In this document: positions 18,674 to 27,247 of the stretch, in pieces | Layout of the letters: each line of letters opens with the position of its first letter | How positions within the stretch are numbered: position 1 is the stretch's first letter | NCBI GenBank assembly: GCA_019359245.1 | Contig: JAHHHR010000014.1 | Coordinates: forward strand, 1 to 64,000 | DNA: 64,000 nt | Direction of reading: 5' to 3' | Source: Nostoc desertorum CM1-VF14 | GTDB lineage: Bacteria; Cyanobacteriota; Cyanobacteriia; Cyanobacteriales; Nostocaceae | Notes under the pieces: generated by a model | Databases searched by the model: none | What the model saw: only the letters and a program-made list of their open reading frames with translations | What the model was told of the DNA's origin: nothing | Translations under genes and position numbers: made by a program

Positions 18674-19177
18674 ATGTACATCTCAATTCGCCAAGCAAAC
18701 ATACAAGATACAGTGATAGTCGCGGATGTGCTATTAGAAGCAGCTTTATGGCTCCAGCAGCGTGGTGTAACTCTGTGGCAGGATAGCGAGGTTTCGCCAG
18801 AAAATATCTCTGAAGATGTTGCTAAAGGCTTGTTTTTCATTGCCGAGTGTGATGGTGAATCGGCTGGTACAATAAAGTTTCAGCTTGAGGATTTACTTTT
18901 CTGGCCTGATATTTCTCAGGAAGAGTCAGCATTTGTACATCGCCTCGCAGTTCGACGACGCTACTCTGGCGGAAAAACCTCTTCAGCACTGCTGACTTGG
19001 GCTGTTGAACACGCACAAACACTTGGTAAACGTTATTTACGTCTAGATTGCCGTGCTTCACGTCCGCGCCTGAGAGCAGTATATGAAGGCTTTGGTTTTC
19101 GTCATCACAGCGACAGACAAGTTGGTGCTTATTTTGTCTCTCGTTACGAATATGAAATACCTCCACAAGTCAGCTAA
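18674..19177 (+). CDS. GNAT-family N-acetyltransferase
   Basis: 167 residues. The fold is recognisable from FVHRLAVRRRYSGGKTSSALLTWAVEHAQTLGKRYLRLDC (motif A region) and YEGFGFRHHSDRQVGAYFVSRYE near the end. Residues 1-80 contain the variable substrate-binding part. It stops 6 bases before the SDR gene, suggesting co-transcription. The substrate is unknown. Confidence 0.78.
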   Translation: MYISIRQANIQDTVIVADVLLEAALWLQQRGVTLWQDSEVSPENISEDVAKGLFFIAECDGESAGTIKFQLEDLLFWPDISQEESAFVHRLAVRRRYSGGKTSSALLTWAVEHAQTLGKRYLRLDCRASRPRLRAVYEGFGFRHHSDRQVGAYFVSRYEYEIPPQVS

Positions 19178-19183
19178 ATTAAT

Positions 19184-19954
19184 ATGTCTTTTATCGATGA
19201 AATTAATCCTGTCAATGCATTGATTGTGGGAGCCAACCGAGGTATTGGTTTGGGTTTTGTGCAAAAATTGCTACAAGATCATAGAATAGCCAAAATTTAT
19301 GCAACTTATCGTCAACCAGAGTCAGCCTCAGAGTTAATATCTCTTGCAGGCGAAGATTCTGAGCGATTAATTTGTCTGGAGATGGATATTACTAACGAGT
19401 TGCAGATTGCTGAAGCTGTTCAAAAAATACGTATTCAAGTTGACAAACTGCATTTAGTAGTCAACTGTGTAGGACTGCTGCATGAAGATAATTTGCAACC
19501 TGAAAAAAGCTTAAGACAGATCAATTCGGAAAATTTGCTCCGCTACTTTCAAATAAATAGTATTGGTGCTGTCTTGCTAGCTAAACATCTATTGCCTTTG
19601 TTTCGTCATGGAGAACGCAGTGTGTTCGCTAGTATTTCTGCTAAATTGGGCAGTATTGGCGATAACCAACTTGGTGGATGGTATGGCTATCGGGCTTCTA
19701 AAACAGCACTTAATATGTTGATGCGAACTGCGGCAATTGAGTATAAAAGAAGTTGTCCTAAAGCATTAATAGTAACATTGCATCCTGGTACAACTGATAC
19801 GCGCCTTTCCCATCCTTTCCAGGGAAATGTACCTGCGGAAAATTTATTCTCAGTGGAACGCACCGTTAACCAATTATTGGCTGTGATTGAACAGCTTAAA
19901 GAAGGTGATAGTGGACAGTTTTTCTCGTGGGATGGGAGCAGATTGCCTTGGTAA
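19184..19954 (+). CDS. Short-chain dehydrogenase/reductase (CsgA-like)
   Basis: 256 residues. The Rossmann motif is GANRGIGLG at 17-25 and the NAG-like element is NCVG. The catalytic Ser is in ASISAKLGS, and YGYRASK contains the active-site Tyr-x-x-x-Lys. The closest general type is the C-factor/CsgA-like SDR group, which uses NAD(P). It directly follows the acetyltransferase. The substrate cannot be read from the sequence. Confidence 0.85.
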   Translation: MSFIDEINPVNALIVGANRGIGLGFVQKLLQDHRIAKIYATYRQPESASELISLAGEDSERLICLEMDITNELQIAEAVQKIRIQVDKLHLVVNCVGLLHEDNLQPEKSLRQINSENLLRYFQINSIGAVLLAKHLLPLFRHGERSVFASISAKLGSIGDNQLGGWYGYRASKTALNMLMRTAAIEYKRSCPKALIVTLHPGTTDTRLSHPFQGNVPAENLFSVERTVNQLLAVIEQLKEGDSGQFFSWDGSRLPW

Positions 19955-20005
19955 CTGCGTTACGCTGATGCTAATCTAAACTCACATTACTTGTAACCAA
20001 AGCTT

Positions 20006-20335
20006 ATGAAGTTTTTTGTGCCAGCAGCCAAGGATGATATCAAAGCAGAGCAGGTGTATAGTGCTTTTGCTCAGTCTGTCAAAGCACCAATAACCGAAAA
20101 GCGTATTTGGAAGTTACAGTGGCGCGATCGCGAAATTGATATGGAATGTGAGGTAGGTAAACCCTTACCATCCTCTTATCAAACCGGGAAAGAGCTAGTT
20201 ATGGCAATCTTTGAGTGCGAAAACCTTTATAAAATTTGTACTCTTACCCGTGGAGGAGTAAAGGGGGAACCTATCTTGGTTAGCAAAAACTCTGTATCCT
20301 CAGCAACATATTTTTCAGATAATCTACATAACTGA
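20006..20335 (+). CDS. Hypothetical protein
   Basis: 109 residues, hydrophilic, with no signal peptide or membrane segment. It contains WKLQWRDREIDMECEVGKPLP, TGKELVMAIFEC and TRGGVKGEPILVSKNSVSSATYF, which reads like a compact alpha/beta domain. I do not recognise the family. It is followed immediately by an IS5-type transposase remnant. Confidence 0.6.
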   Translation: MKFFVPAAKDDIKAEQVYSAFAQSVKAPITEKRIWKLQWRDREIDMECEVGKPLPSSYQTGKELVMAIFECENLYKICTLTRGGVKGEPILVSKNSVSSATYFSDNLHN

Positions 20336-20358
20336 CTCTTCTGCGACCAGAACAAACC

Positions 20359-20520
20359 AAGGGTTTCGTGCTGCTCAAAAAACGTTGGGTCGTAGACCGT
20401 ACTTCCGAGAAAGTTAATGGGATACCGACGATTGGTTAGAGACTAGACTTATTGCCTGAAACATCAGAGACATTTATCTACCTTGCCTCCATCCGTATTA
20501 GAGTGAGGCGATTAGCATAA
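20359..20520 (+). pseudogene. C-terminal remnant of an IS5-type transposase
   Basis: In one frame the sequence reads GFVLLKKRWVVDRTSEKV, a degenerate stretch with a stop at 20437-20439, then LLPETSETFIYLASIRI and VRRLA before a final TAA. This is the recognisable C-terminus of IS5-family (IS1031/IS427-type) DDE transposases, normally RRWVVERT followed by LSKDYE, LPETSE and FIYLAM. Only about 50 codons survive, and no terminal inverted repeats were identified. Confidence 0.7.
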
Positions 20521-20993
20521 CATTTAACTTTTCAAAACTTTTCAAACACCCTCTTAAATATCAGGCAAAAGTATTTCTGACGTGATCACTTTGCTTGACT
20601 TTCAAGACAGCCGCTACTAGCTGCCTCCATCTGCAACTATAAAATGGCATCAAAGTAGCTTAATGTACGAAACCGAACCGACTCCCAAGGGTAAGTCTCG
20701 ATAAACTTAAAATTAAGTAGCCCAGCGTAAATAATTATCGTTGAAATAAGGCAGAGGACAGGGGGTATAAAGCTTTGGAAAAAGGGTTTGAGCCTTGTTT
20801 ACTTTTTTTGCACAGTTTGGTTTTATTGTGCCGACTTATTTAATGCATTTTAACACCATTGCTACCTAAAGAAAACTGAGCAAGGAATGATTAATATATC
20901 GTCAATTTATCTGCATTGATAGTCTAGGCTGTTCGCGGATATTGAAAAATGGTGAATTAGGGAGTGAATTAATGACTCGGCTTAATCACTCAG
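20521..20993. other. Gene-free stretch upstream of the PAS-Crp regulator
   Basis: After the transposase remnant, 470 bases contain no supportable gene. It is AT-rich, without clear hairpins or repeats, and presumably holds the promoter of the downstream regulator and decayed transposon DNA. Confidence 0.5.
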
Positions 20994-22193
20994 ATGAAAA
21001 CAGATTTCTTTACCCTCACAAGGACTAAAGTGAACATAGAATTATTGACCAAACGCACAGAAGCGTTGCACAAAGATTTAGCTGATTTATATCAAACTGC
21101 TAGTCTTTTGGCTTGGATTAGCCCAGAGTTGCAGCCGCAAGCTTTTCAGGAAATCCTTAGCTCTGCAAAGATGGCGCACTTAGCGATGGAAGAACTGCGT
21201 CAGCAAAATGAGGAACTAATACAAACACAACATTTGTTAGAAACAGAACGCGAACACTATCAAGATTTATTTGAGTTGGCACCAGATGGTTATTTAGTAA
21301 CTAATGCAGACGGCATAATCCAAAAAGCAAACGCGGCGGCTGCTAAGTTACTCAATGTTTCAAAACAATTTCTGGTGGGTAAAGCGATGATTAATTTTAT
21401 CTCACTAGAAGAACGTCAGCACTTTCACAGCGAACTTAACCAACTATCCCAATCAGACACAACCAAAGAATTAGTAATACGTTTGCAGCAACGTCATGGC
21501 GAGTTCTTGAATGCAGCTTTAACAGTCACAGTTGTTCGTAATCAGCAGGGTAAAATAAGATATTTATACTGGCTGCTACGTAACGTAACTGAGCAACAGC
21601 GAACCGAATCAATAACCGTTCAAAATGAGAGCGACATCATCCAAAACCGGCCTGTGTATAAATATTCTAAAGGAGAAGATATTTGTCTCCAGCCACGAGT
21701 GATTTGGTATGTTCACCAGGGGGTAGTCAAACTCAGTACTTTTTGTGAAACGGGCGAAGAAGTTTTGATAGGTTTAGCCAAAACAGGCATGGTTTTTGGT
21801 TCTAGTATGACTGGTTTAAACATTTACCAAGCAACAGCCCTGTGTGATGTTGAGTTGGTATCATTTTCGGCAACAGAAATAGCAGCATCGCCAACGTTAA
21901 ACCATAGCCTGTTACTAAAAATTAATCACAGGTTACAGCAGACAGAGTGTTTATTAGTCAATTCTGGAAGGCTCCGTGTTCAAGAGCGCTTGCAGAATTT
22001 ATTGCAACTTTTGAAACGCGAAATCGGTGAAACTGTACCGCAGGGAACTCGCCTAAGTGTTCGTTTTACACATGAAGATATTGCTAGTGCCTGCTGTACT
22101 ACCAGAGTCACAATTACAAGATTGATGGGCATACTAGAACAGCTTGGTCTAATTGTTTTTGATTCTCAGAATCACATTATCTTGAAAGGTTGA
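20994..22193 (+). CDS. PAS domain-Crp/Fnr fusion transcriptional regulator
   Basis: 399 residues. An N-terminal helical or coiled-coil part (about 15-90) leads into a PAS domain (about 90-205; YQDLFELAPDGYLVTNADGIIQKANAAAAKLL, ending YWLLRNVTEQ). Next comes a Crp-like beta-barrel (about 215-300; YSKGEDICLQPRVIWYVHQGVVKLST, GEEVLIGLAKTGMVFG) and a C-terminal winged helix (about 345-398; FTHEDIASACCTTRVTITRLMGILEQLGLI). The usual cAMP-contacting residues after FG are replaced (FGSSMTG), so cyclic nucleotide binding is doubtful. The PAS domain probably supplies the signal input (redox, gas or ligand). It stands alone in a repeat-rich region. The targets are unknown. Confidence 0.85.
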   Translation: MKTDFFTLTRTKVNIELLTKRTEALHKDLADLYQTASLLAWISPELQPQAFQEILSSAKMAHLAMEELRQQNEELIQTQHLLETEREHYQDLFELAPDGYLVTNADGIIQKANAAAAKLLNVSKQFLVGKAMINFISLEERQHFHSELNQLSQSDTTKELVIRLQQRHGEFLNAALTVTVVRNQQGKIRYLYWLLRNVTEQQRTESITVQNESDIIQNRPVYKYSKGEDICLQPRVIWYVHQGVVKLSTFCETGEEVLIGLAKTGMVFGSSMTGLNIYQATALCDVELVSFSATEIAASPTLNHSLLLKINHRLQQTECLLVNSGRLRVQERLQNLLQLLKREIGETVPQGTRLSVRFTHEDIASACCTTRVTITRLMGILEQLGLIVFDSQNHIILKG

Positions 22194-22519
22194 TGTTAGT
22201 TAAGTAGAGAGACTTAACCTCACTTAATAATCTAATTTATATAGCTTTCTTAGAATTTAAGCTATAAAAAATCCTGTAGTCTGTGATTAAGCTAGAAAGC
22301 AAAAATACTTAATATTGTCTTTAAAGAATACTCTTTATTATCAAACTTATTCTTCTATTTTGTGAACGAAGTAAATCCTGCATAATTTTATGTAAACTTG
22401 GCTCGTGATAAAAAATACAAAATCATTTAGATTTCAACAATGACGTTTAAATCTAGATAAAGCTAGAGAGATTGTCATGCATGGTGGGAGCAGGCTGAGT
22501 TAAAACATCATCACATTAC
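22194..22519. other. Gene-free AT-rich stretch
   Basis: Between the PAS-Crp gene and the MITE-like element there are about 325 AT-rich bases. No coding frame, RNA gene or clear hairpin is seen. Confidence 0.5.
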
Positions 22520-22675
22520 ATATATAGCAGTTCTCAGTTGAGTGTAATACAGACCTAACCCCCAGCCCCTTCCCTTGTAGGGAAGGGGAGTAAAGTTCAA
22601 AGCCTCTCTCCTTCTAGGAGAGAGGCTTAGAGAGAGGTCAGACTGTATTGCATCCAAACGATAACCGCTATATAT
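22520..22675. mobile_element. MITE-like element with 33-base terminal inverted repeats and internal hairpins
   Basis: The left end (22520-22552) and the reverse complement of the right end (22643-22675) both run ATATATAGC to AATACAG and agree at about 24 of 33 positions. Inside are two strong hairpins: CCCTTCCC/GGGAAGGG near 22566-22587, and GCCTCTCTCCT/AGGAGAGAGGC near 22601-22627. There is no coding capacity. The motif is a very common Nostoc-type interspersed repeat. The ends match a sequence at 58477-58503. Confidence 0.7.
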
Positions 22676-22814
22676 GTAGTTATACTTTTTGCTCAAAAAA
22701 TGAAAATGTAGCTATCTTTACATAAAGCCTTAAAATTTTATGGTTTCTAAGGAAAGATGTTCTAAGCGAACAAAGCTAGTTAGATAGTAACTAGTTTAGT
22801 TCGTTAAATTACTC

Positions 22815-23081
22815 ATGTGTTATTACTGTCAAGAAATTACTTCTGTTTCTCGTGAGTGTGGTGATTTGCTCTTAGAGTACGAAAACTTCCAAAAATGCAG
22901 TATGGAAACTTCACAGTTGCTTAAAGAAACTAAAAATTTAATAGAGTCTAGAAATACTCAAGCCTTTTACTTATACGCACAAGCTGTAGAGGCGCACATA
23001 ACTGCTAATAACTCACTCATACAGATTATTGTATTGTATGAAAAACTTGTTCAAAAATACTGGAAAAATTCACACGATTAA
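22815..23081 (+). CDS. Small hypothetical protein
   Basis: 88 residues from an ATG at 22815. The sequence is helical and hydrophilic, with a short Cys-containing start (CYYCQEI) and regular Leu/Glu/Lys spacing, and no membrane segment. No family is recognised and no strong ribosome-binding site is visible. Base composition resembles its surroundings, so the call rests on length and plausible amino-acid composition only. Confidence 0.4.
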   Translation: MCYYCQEITSVSRECGDLLLEYENFQKCSMETSQLLKETKNLIESRNTQAFYLYAQAVEAHITANNSLIQIIVLYEKLVQKYWKNSHD

Positions 23082-23310
23082 TAGATAAATAATTTGGGAT
23101 AAAATTAACAAGCTGCTATGCTTTTTGAGAAATCAAATATTAATTCTACATATCATTTCTCACTTACATAGGCTAGTCTTTCCAATACGCGATAATCATA
23201 AAACAAGCAAATCTCTTTTTTGGATCGAATATTTCTATCGTAGTGCGAGCCGCACCGCTCTAGTTACTACCGGCCAAGTCATAAAACCCGATAAGATACA
23301 GTACTGAAAG

Positions 23311-24231
23311 CTAAGAACTAGGAAACTCTAACTCAGCGCTTCCTTTTCCTAACTGCGCTGTCTCAGGTGGTAGATGTCGCTCCAACCAATCCTCCAAATC
23401 AGCCATTACCTCTTGATAATTGAGGTCACTCTGAATTTCATGATAGGCTCCCGGATACTCGATTCTCAGTTTATCTGTGCAAGTTACCTGTTGGTAAAAT
23501 ATGTCACTTCCCGCGGGTAAAGCAACTCGGTCTGCACCACCGTGGAGAATCAATAATGGTAATTGCCAATCAGCTGCGTGAGCATTAATCCAATCAACTG
23601 TTGCAAAGAATTCTGTAGCCAGACGGGCGGTAGCAAGGGTATGTCGCAGTGTATCCTGAGCGATGGCGGCTACAACTTGCTGATCTCGTGAACCAGCGCT
23701 CATGTCAATACCTGTATTCAAGGTGAAACGTGGCCATACCCGTGAGAGCATTCTTCCTAAAAGCACCCGAACAGGTGAAACCCCAACTTTCCCCAAGGTT
23801 GGTGCTAGAGCGATCGCACCTTGCAAAACTGATGCTTGTTGGGGATAGCGTAGAATATAATCTAAGACAATCATCCCGCCTAAACTGTGACCTAAAAGAA
23901 AAATTGGACGACCGGGATTTTGAGTCTGAATTAACTGTAAAAAAGCTCTCAAATCTTCCCGAAACTCACTCCAAGCGTTGATATAGCCTCGCTGGCCTGG
24001 TGAGCGTCCATGACCACGCAAGTCTAAGGCATAGATAGCATATTGTTTGGGTATCAAATGCTGAATTACATTACTGTAGCGATCGCTGTGCCCTCCGAGT
24101 CCATGCACAATGGCTAATATTGCCCGTACTTTCCCTTCTGGATGCCAGCTTTGGTAATATAGGTCAAGTCCTCCAACTCCTTGGAATGTGCCTTCTCTAC
24201 GAGACACGACGCGATCGCTATGGTCAATCAT
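23311..24231 (-). CDS. Alpha/beta hydrolase, monoacylglycerol-lipase type
   Basis: 306 residues of the serine-hydrolase alpha/beta fold. The oxyanion element is VHGLGGHSDRY at 42-52. The nucleophile is Ser116 in GHSLGG. The acid lies in LHGGADRVA, the His in AYHEI, and DLRGHGRSPGQRG is typical of the lysophospholipase/monoglyceride lipase branch (Hydrolase_4). It is likely cytosolic or membrane-peripheral and acts on lipid esters; the exact substrate is not shown. It is transcribed divergently from the acyltransferase gene. Confidence 0.88.
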   Translation of the reverse strand: MIDHSDRVVSRREGTFQGVGGLDLYYQSWHPEGKVRAILAIVHGLGGHSDRYSNVIQHLIPKQYAIYALDLRGHGRSPGQRGYINAWSEFREDLRAFLQLIQTQNPGRPIFLLGHSLGGMIVLDYILRYPQQASVLQGAIALAPTLGKVGVSPVRVLLGRMLSRVWPRFTLNTGIDMSAGSRDQQVVAAIAQDTLRHTLATARLATEFFATVDWINAHAADWQLPLLILHGGADRVALPAGSDIFYQQVTCTDKLRIEYPGAYHEIQSDLNYQEVMADLEDWLERHLPPETAQLGKGSAELEFPSS

Positions 24232-24564
24232 AGGGTTAATTTTTTAGGTATCTTCCCAGCAAGCTACTAAGATGTCAATACTTATTGTAGTAAAAATAGC
24301 TTCTGGCTATGGGAATAATTACAGTGAATTGAGTTACCCTCATGTCTTTAAAATATAGATAAAATAATTCCACAGCTTCTAACCGTAGGTTAGTTAATAA
24401 TATGACCTCAAGAATTATGATTTATTTATGAATTCAAAGAGGCTTTTATCAAAATCTATTCTAGGGAATCTGTTCAGGAAGACCTAGCTGATGGAGTAAC
24501 TTCCGAAGTTGATACAGACTCAAAATCTAGCCATCAGCAGGAAGATAGTACGCAATTACAAGCA

Positions 24565-25455
24565 TTGACTGCTGCAAGTATTAAGCGGGTAAAAGAAGGT
24601 GTAGCTGCGGCTAGCGATCGCGCTGTTCGGCAAATTATCGAGGAAACTCTCAATCGTCTGGAAGCTATTAATCAGGGAGATTCCGAACCTAGAGCCAACT
24701 CTGGGCTGCGTCGTTTTGTAATGCGATCGCTTATCCATTCCTTTTTCAAGGTACGGGTTGAACACCTCGAAAGAATACCTCAACAACCTGCAATCTTGGC
24801 TGTCAACCATCTCCACCATATCGATCCATTACTCCTCCTAGCAGAACTCCCTACCCAACCCCACTATTACATCCTGGGCGATGCTCGTACTCTTTATAAC
24901 AAGTGGTGGAAACGTTTTATTTTGGGTTTTGCGGGTGGTGTAATTCCGTTGGAACGCGTGTGGAAAGAAGAAGTTGCTGTTATGGAAGCGGCTAAAGCAG
25001 GAAGGCAAGATTTAGTTGAGCTAGCCGCAGCAATTAAACAGACAGTACCAACAGGGGAAGATATACACACACTGCGACAAATAGACCGGATTATTCTGGC
25101 AATTTTGGCTCGTGGGGATGGAATGATTCTCTTTCCCGAAGGACGACTAGGAACTGCTGAGGGTAAGTTGCATCTTCCCTTGAAACGCGGGACTGTGATT
25201 TATGCCTTGCGGGCTGGTGTACCGATTATTCCAGTTGCACTGATTGGGACTCATGACCTTTATTTAGGAAAAGAGTTAACAATTCGGGTAGGTGAACCGT
25301 TACACTTTGCCCAAACAACCAGACCAAAACGCCAGGAAGTCGAAGTAGCTTTAGAGACGTTACAGAATGCGATGCTGGCTCTGTTGCCAACTAATTATCA
25401 AGAACCAACAGGAGCCAAACTGTTAAGTTCTTTCCTCAATCATATGTTGTGGTAA
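24565..25455 (+). CDS. 1-acyl-glycerol-3-phosphate acyltransferase family (PlsC-like)
   Basis: At least 296 residues. The acyltransferase motif HX4D is NHLHHID (His82, Asp87 by the TTG numbering), the substrate motif is FPEGRLG, and VPIIPVALIG marks block IV. It probably acylates lysophosphatidic acid or a related acceptor at the membrane surface. Start choice is unresolved: the frame stays open to 24421, but no ATG or GTG is found in it, only TTG at 24565, without a ribosome-binding site. The upstream acidic residues look like genuine coding sequence, so a rare start or an upstream frameshift (an out-of-frame ATG sits at 24428) is likely. Confidence 0.8.
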   Translation: MTAASIKRVKEGVAAASDRAVRQIIEETLNRLEAINQGDSEPRANSGLRRFVMRSLIHSFFKVRVEHLERIPQQPAILAVNHLHHIDPLLLLAELPTQPHYYILGDARTLYNKWWKRFILGFAGGVIPLERVWKEEVAVMEAAKAGRQDLVELAAAIKQTVPTGEDIHTLRQIDRIILAILARGDGMILFPEGRLGTAEGKLHLPLKRGTVIYALRAGVPIIPVALIGTHDLYLGKELTIRVGEPLHFAQTTRPKRQEVEVALETLQNAMLALLPTNYQEPTGAKLLSSFLNHMLW

Positions 25456-25510
25456 ATCTCTAAAACTAAATGAAATTTGACGAGTTTTAATTACAAATTA
25501 CGAATTAATA

Positions 25511-27160
25511 TTATTTTCTCTGCCACATCTGCCATAACGACTGAAAAACTTTTACAAATCTTTCTTCTAGCCAGAGCATTACATAATCAACCCATTCCAA
25601 AAGTTGCTCTAAAGGGTGCTTTTCATAACCTGTTGAAGTTGCTTTAGTTTCTATCCAGTCTGGCTGCGCCTCAACTTGACTGCTGCGAGCAAATTGCTGG
25701 TGCAAAATTTCCCCTTTACGACTCTCGATTTTAGTTTGGGAAATGCGAGTTTCGGTTTGTTTTGCAGAGACGACTTTTTGAGATGTCTTTTGACTTGAGG
25801 TGAGATTACTAGTTGATTTTTTCCTTCGCACCAAGCCAGATCCGATTTTAGGCTGTTGTACAGTTAAATTATTTTGTGGAAAATATTTTACTGATAAACT
25901 TGAGGCTAAAGCAGAATTTGTCTTTTGAGAAAGTGTAACTGGCTTGTCAGTAACTGTTTCGGTATCACCAAATAAATCATTCCATGTTAACCAAGGATCA
26001 GCAGCTAAATCTTGCTTTTCTAACTGACGGCTTTTGGACAATGCCTTTATAAAGCGTGATGGTAATATTTTACTTGACAATTGCTCATTACTATTTGTTG
26101 GCTCAAGTGTTTTTCTATTACCAACACCAAAAAAGTAATTAAGCGCCGCCTCAATCAAAGCCTGAAGATTCAGTGTATGAGTTTCCAAACCGTCAGCAGT
26201 GGTTGCAATTTCTCCTTTAGCAGCTAATTGCTCTTTGCCATAAAGAAATATGTTTAACTGAGTTTGGGCAACTTGGACAATCTCTTGGCTGCGTTCTTGC
26301 ACAGGGAGTAAAGCATTTGATTCCAACTTAGCAACGGTTATATCTAGAAATGCTAATAATCTATCTGTATTAACTAAATCTTTTGGTATTGCCTCGGCTA
26401 ACACTGAAATTTTGGTTGGATTTCCATCAGTAAGTTTTGCTAATAATCGGTCAATTTGTGGTAATAGCTCCGTTTCTTTTTTAGCTATAATCAACCGCCA
26501 ATGCTGCCAATAATTAGCAACTTCGTTAATAATCCGATCTTCTAATTCTGCTTGCTGCTGTGGTGTCAAAATATCCAAAATTTCATTGTCAGCAGTAACA
26601 AGGACTAAACTACGATTCATCAAATCTGTAGCAATTCCCCGCACTACTGGAAGATGCTGCTTGAGGGCATTCTCTAGCTGTAAAAGGTTGAGATTTGCAG
26701 CTTTATTCTCTGTAATATTTGTGGATTGTGTAAGACTAGGGTTATTTGTAGAATTATTATCAACCAATTTCAGCCGAAAAACTTCCAAAAAAGCCAGGGG
26801 TTTGAAACGTTCAACTGTTTTTGCAGAAGTAGAAGCGGCTTCATCAGATGACAGATAATTGACTGCCTCTAGTATATGTTGAATAGGACTATCAACATTT
26901 GGAATTTCGGGCTGGAAATCGGTATCATTTGGTTGTAACTTTAGTCTAGTTTGTGGTTCTTTGGTCTGTAGCGTTTTCCCAGATGATTCAGATGCCTGAA
27001 ACAGTAGATACACTGGGTAAAGTAGCACCTCCACACCCCACTTAGTAGCAACTTGCAAATGCCGGAAGGTGTGTTCCCACTGTTGTGTCACCCGCCGAGA
27101 TTGCTGGTGAACAAAGTTAAATAGTCTGCTTTGATAACGACCAGAGGAACCAGAAGACAT
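25511..27160 (-). CDS. Large hypothetical cyanobacterial protein
   Basis: 549 residues, mostly helical and polar, with no signal peptide. A short hydrophobic stretch occurs at about 43-55 (GVEVLLYPVYLLFQ) and a hydrophobic, tryptophan-rich segment at the very C-terminus (WVDYVMLWLEERFVKVFQSLWQMWQ), which could be a membrane-associated helix. The middle (about 150-330) is a regular helical region; residues 340-510 are Ser/Thr/Lys-rich and look disordered. I do not recognise a characterised family. It is divergent from the mannosidase gene, with 87 bases between them. Confidence 0.75.
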   Translation of the reverse strand: MSSGSSGRYQSRLFNFVHQQSRRVTQQWEHTFRHLQVATKWGVEVLLYPVYLLFQASESSGKTLQTKEPQTRLKLQPNDTDFQPEIPNVDSPIQHILEAVNYLSSDEAASTSAKTVERFKPLAFLEVFRLKLVDNNSTNNPSLTQSTNITENKAANLNLLQLENALKQHLPVVRGIATDLMNRSLVLVTADNEILDILTPQQQAELEDRIINEVANYWQHWRLIIAKKETELLPQIDRLLAKLTDGNPTKISVLAEAIPKDLVNTDRLLAFLDITVAKLESNALLPVQERSQEIVQVAQTQLNIFLYGKEQLAAKGEIATTADGLETHTLNLQALIEAALNYFFGVGNRKTLEPTNSNEQLSSKILPSRFIKALSKSRQLEKQDLAADPWLTWNDLFGDTETVTDKPVTLSQKTNSALASSLSVKYFPQNNLTVQQPKIGSGLVRRKKSTSNLTSSQKTSQKVVSAKQTETRISQTKIESRKGEILHQQFARSSQVEAQPDWIETKATSTGYEKHPLEQLLEWVDYVMLWLEERFVKVFQSLWQMWQRK

Positions 27161-27247
27161 AGTAATAATTTTTTAGTCCAAGTCTTGTTAAGTTGTGAGA
27201 CTCGCGCCAAACAATAAAAACGACCAACACCTCATCTTAGCGAATAT

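Noticed and set aside
23125..23307. 60-residue frame after the small hypothetical gene
   Set aside because: No ribosome-binding site, no recognisable pattern, and composition like the noncoding surroundings.
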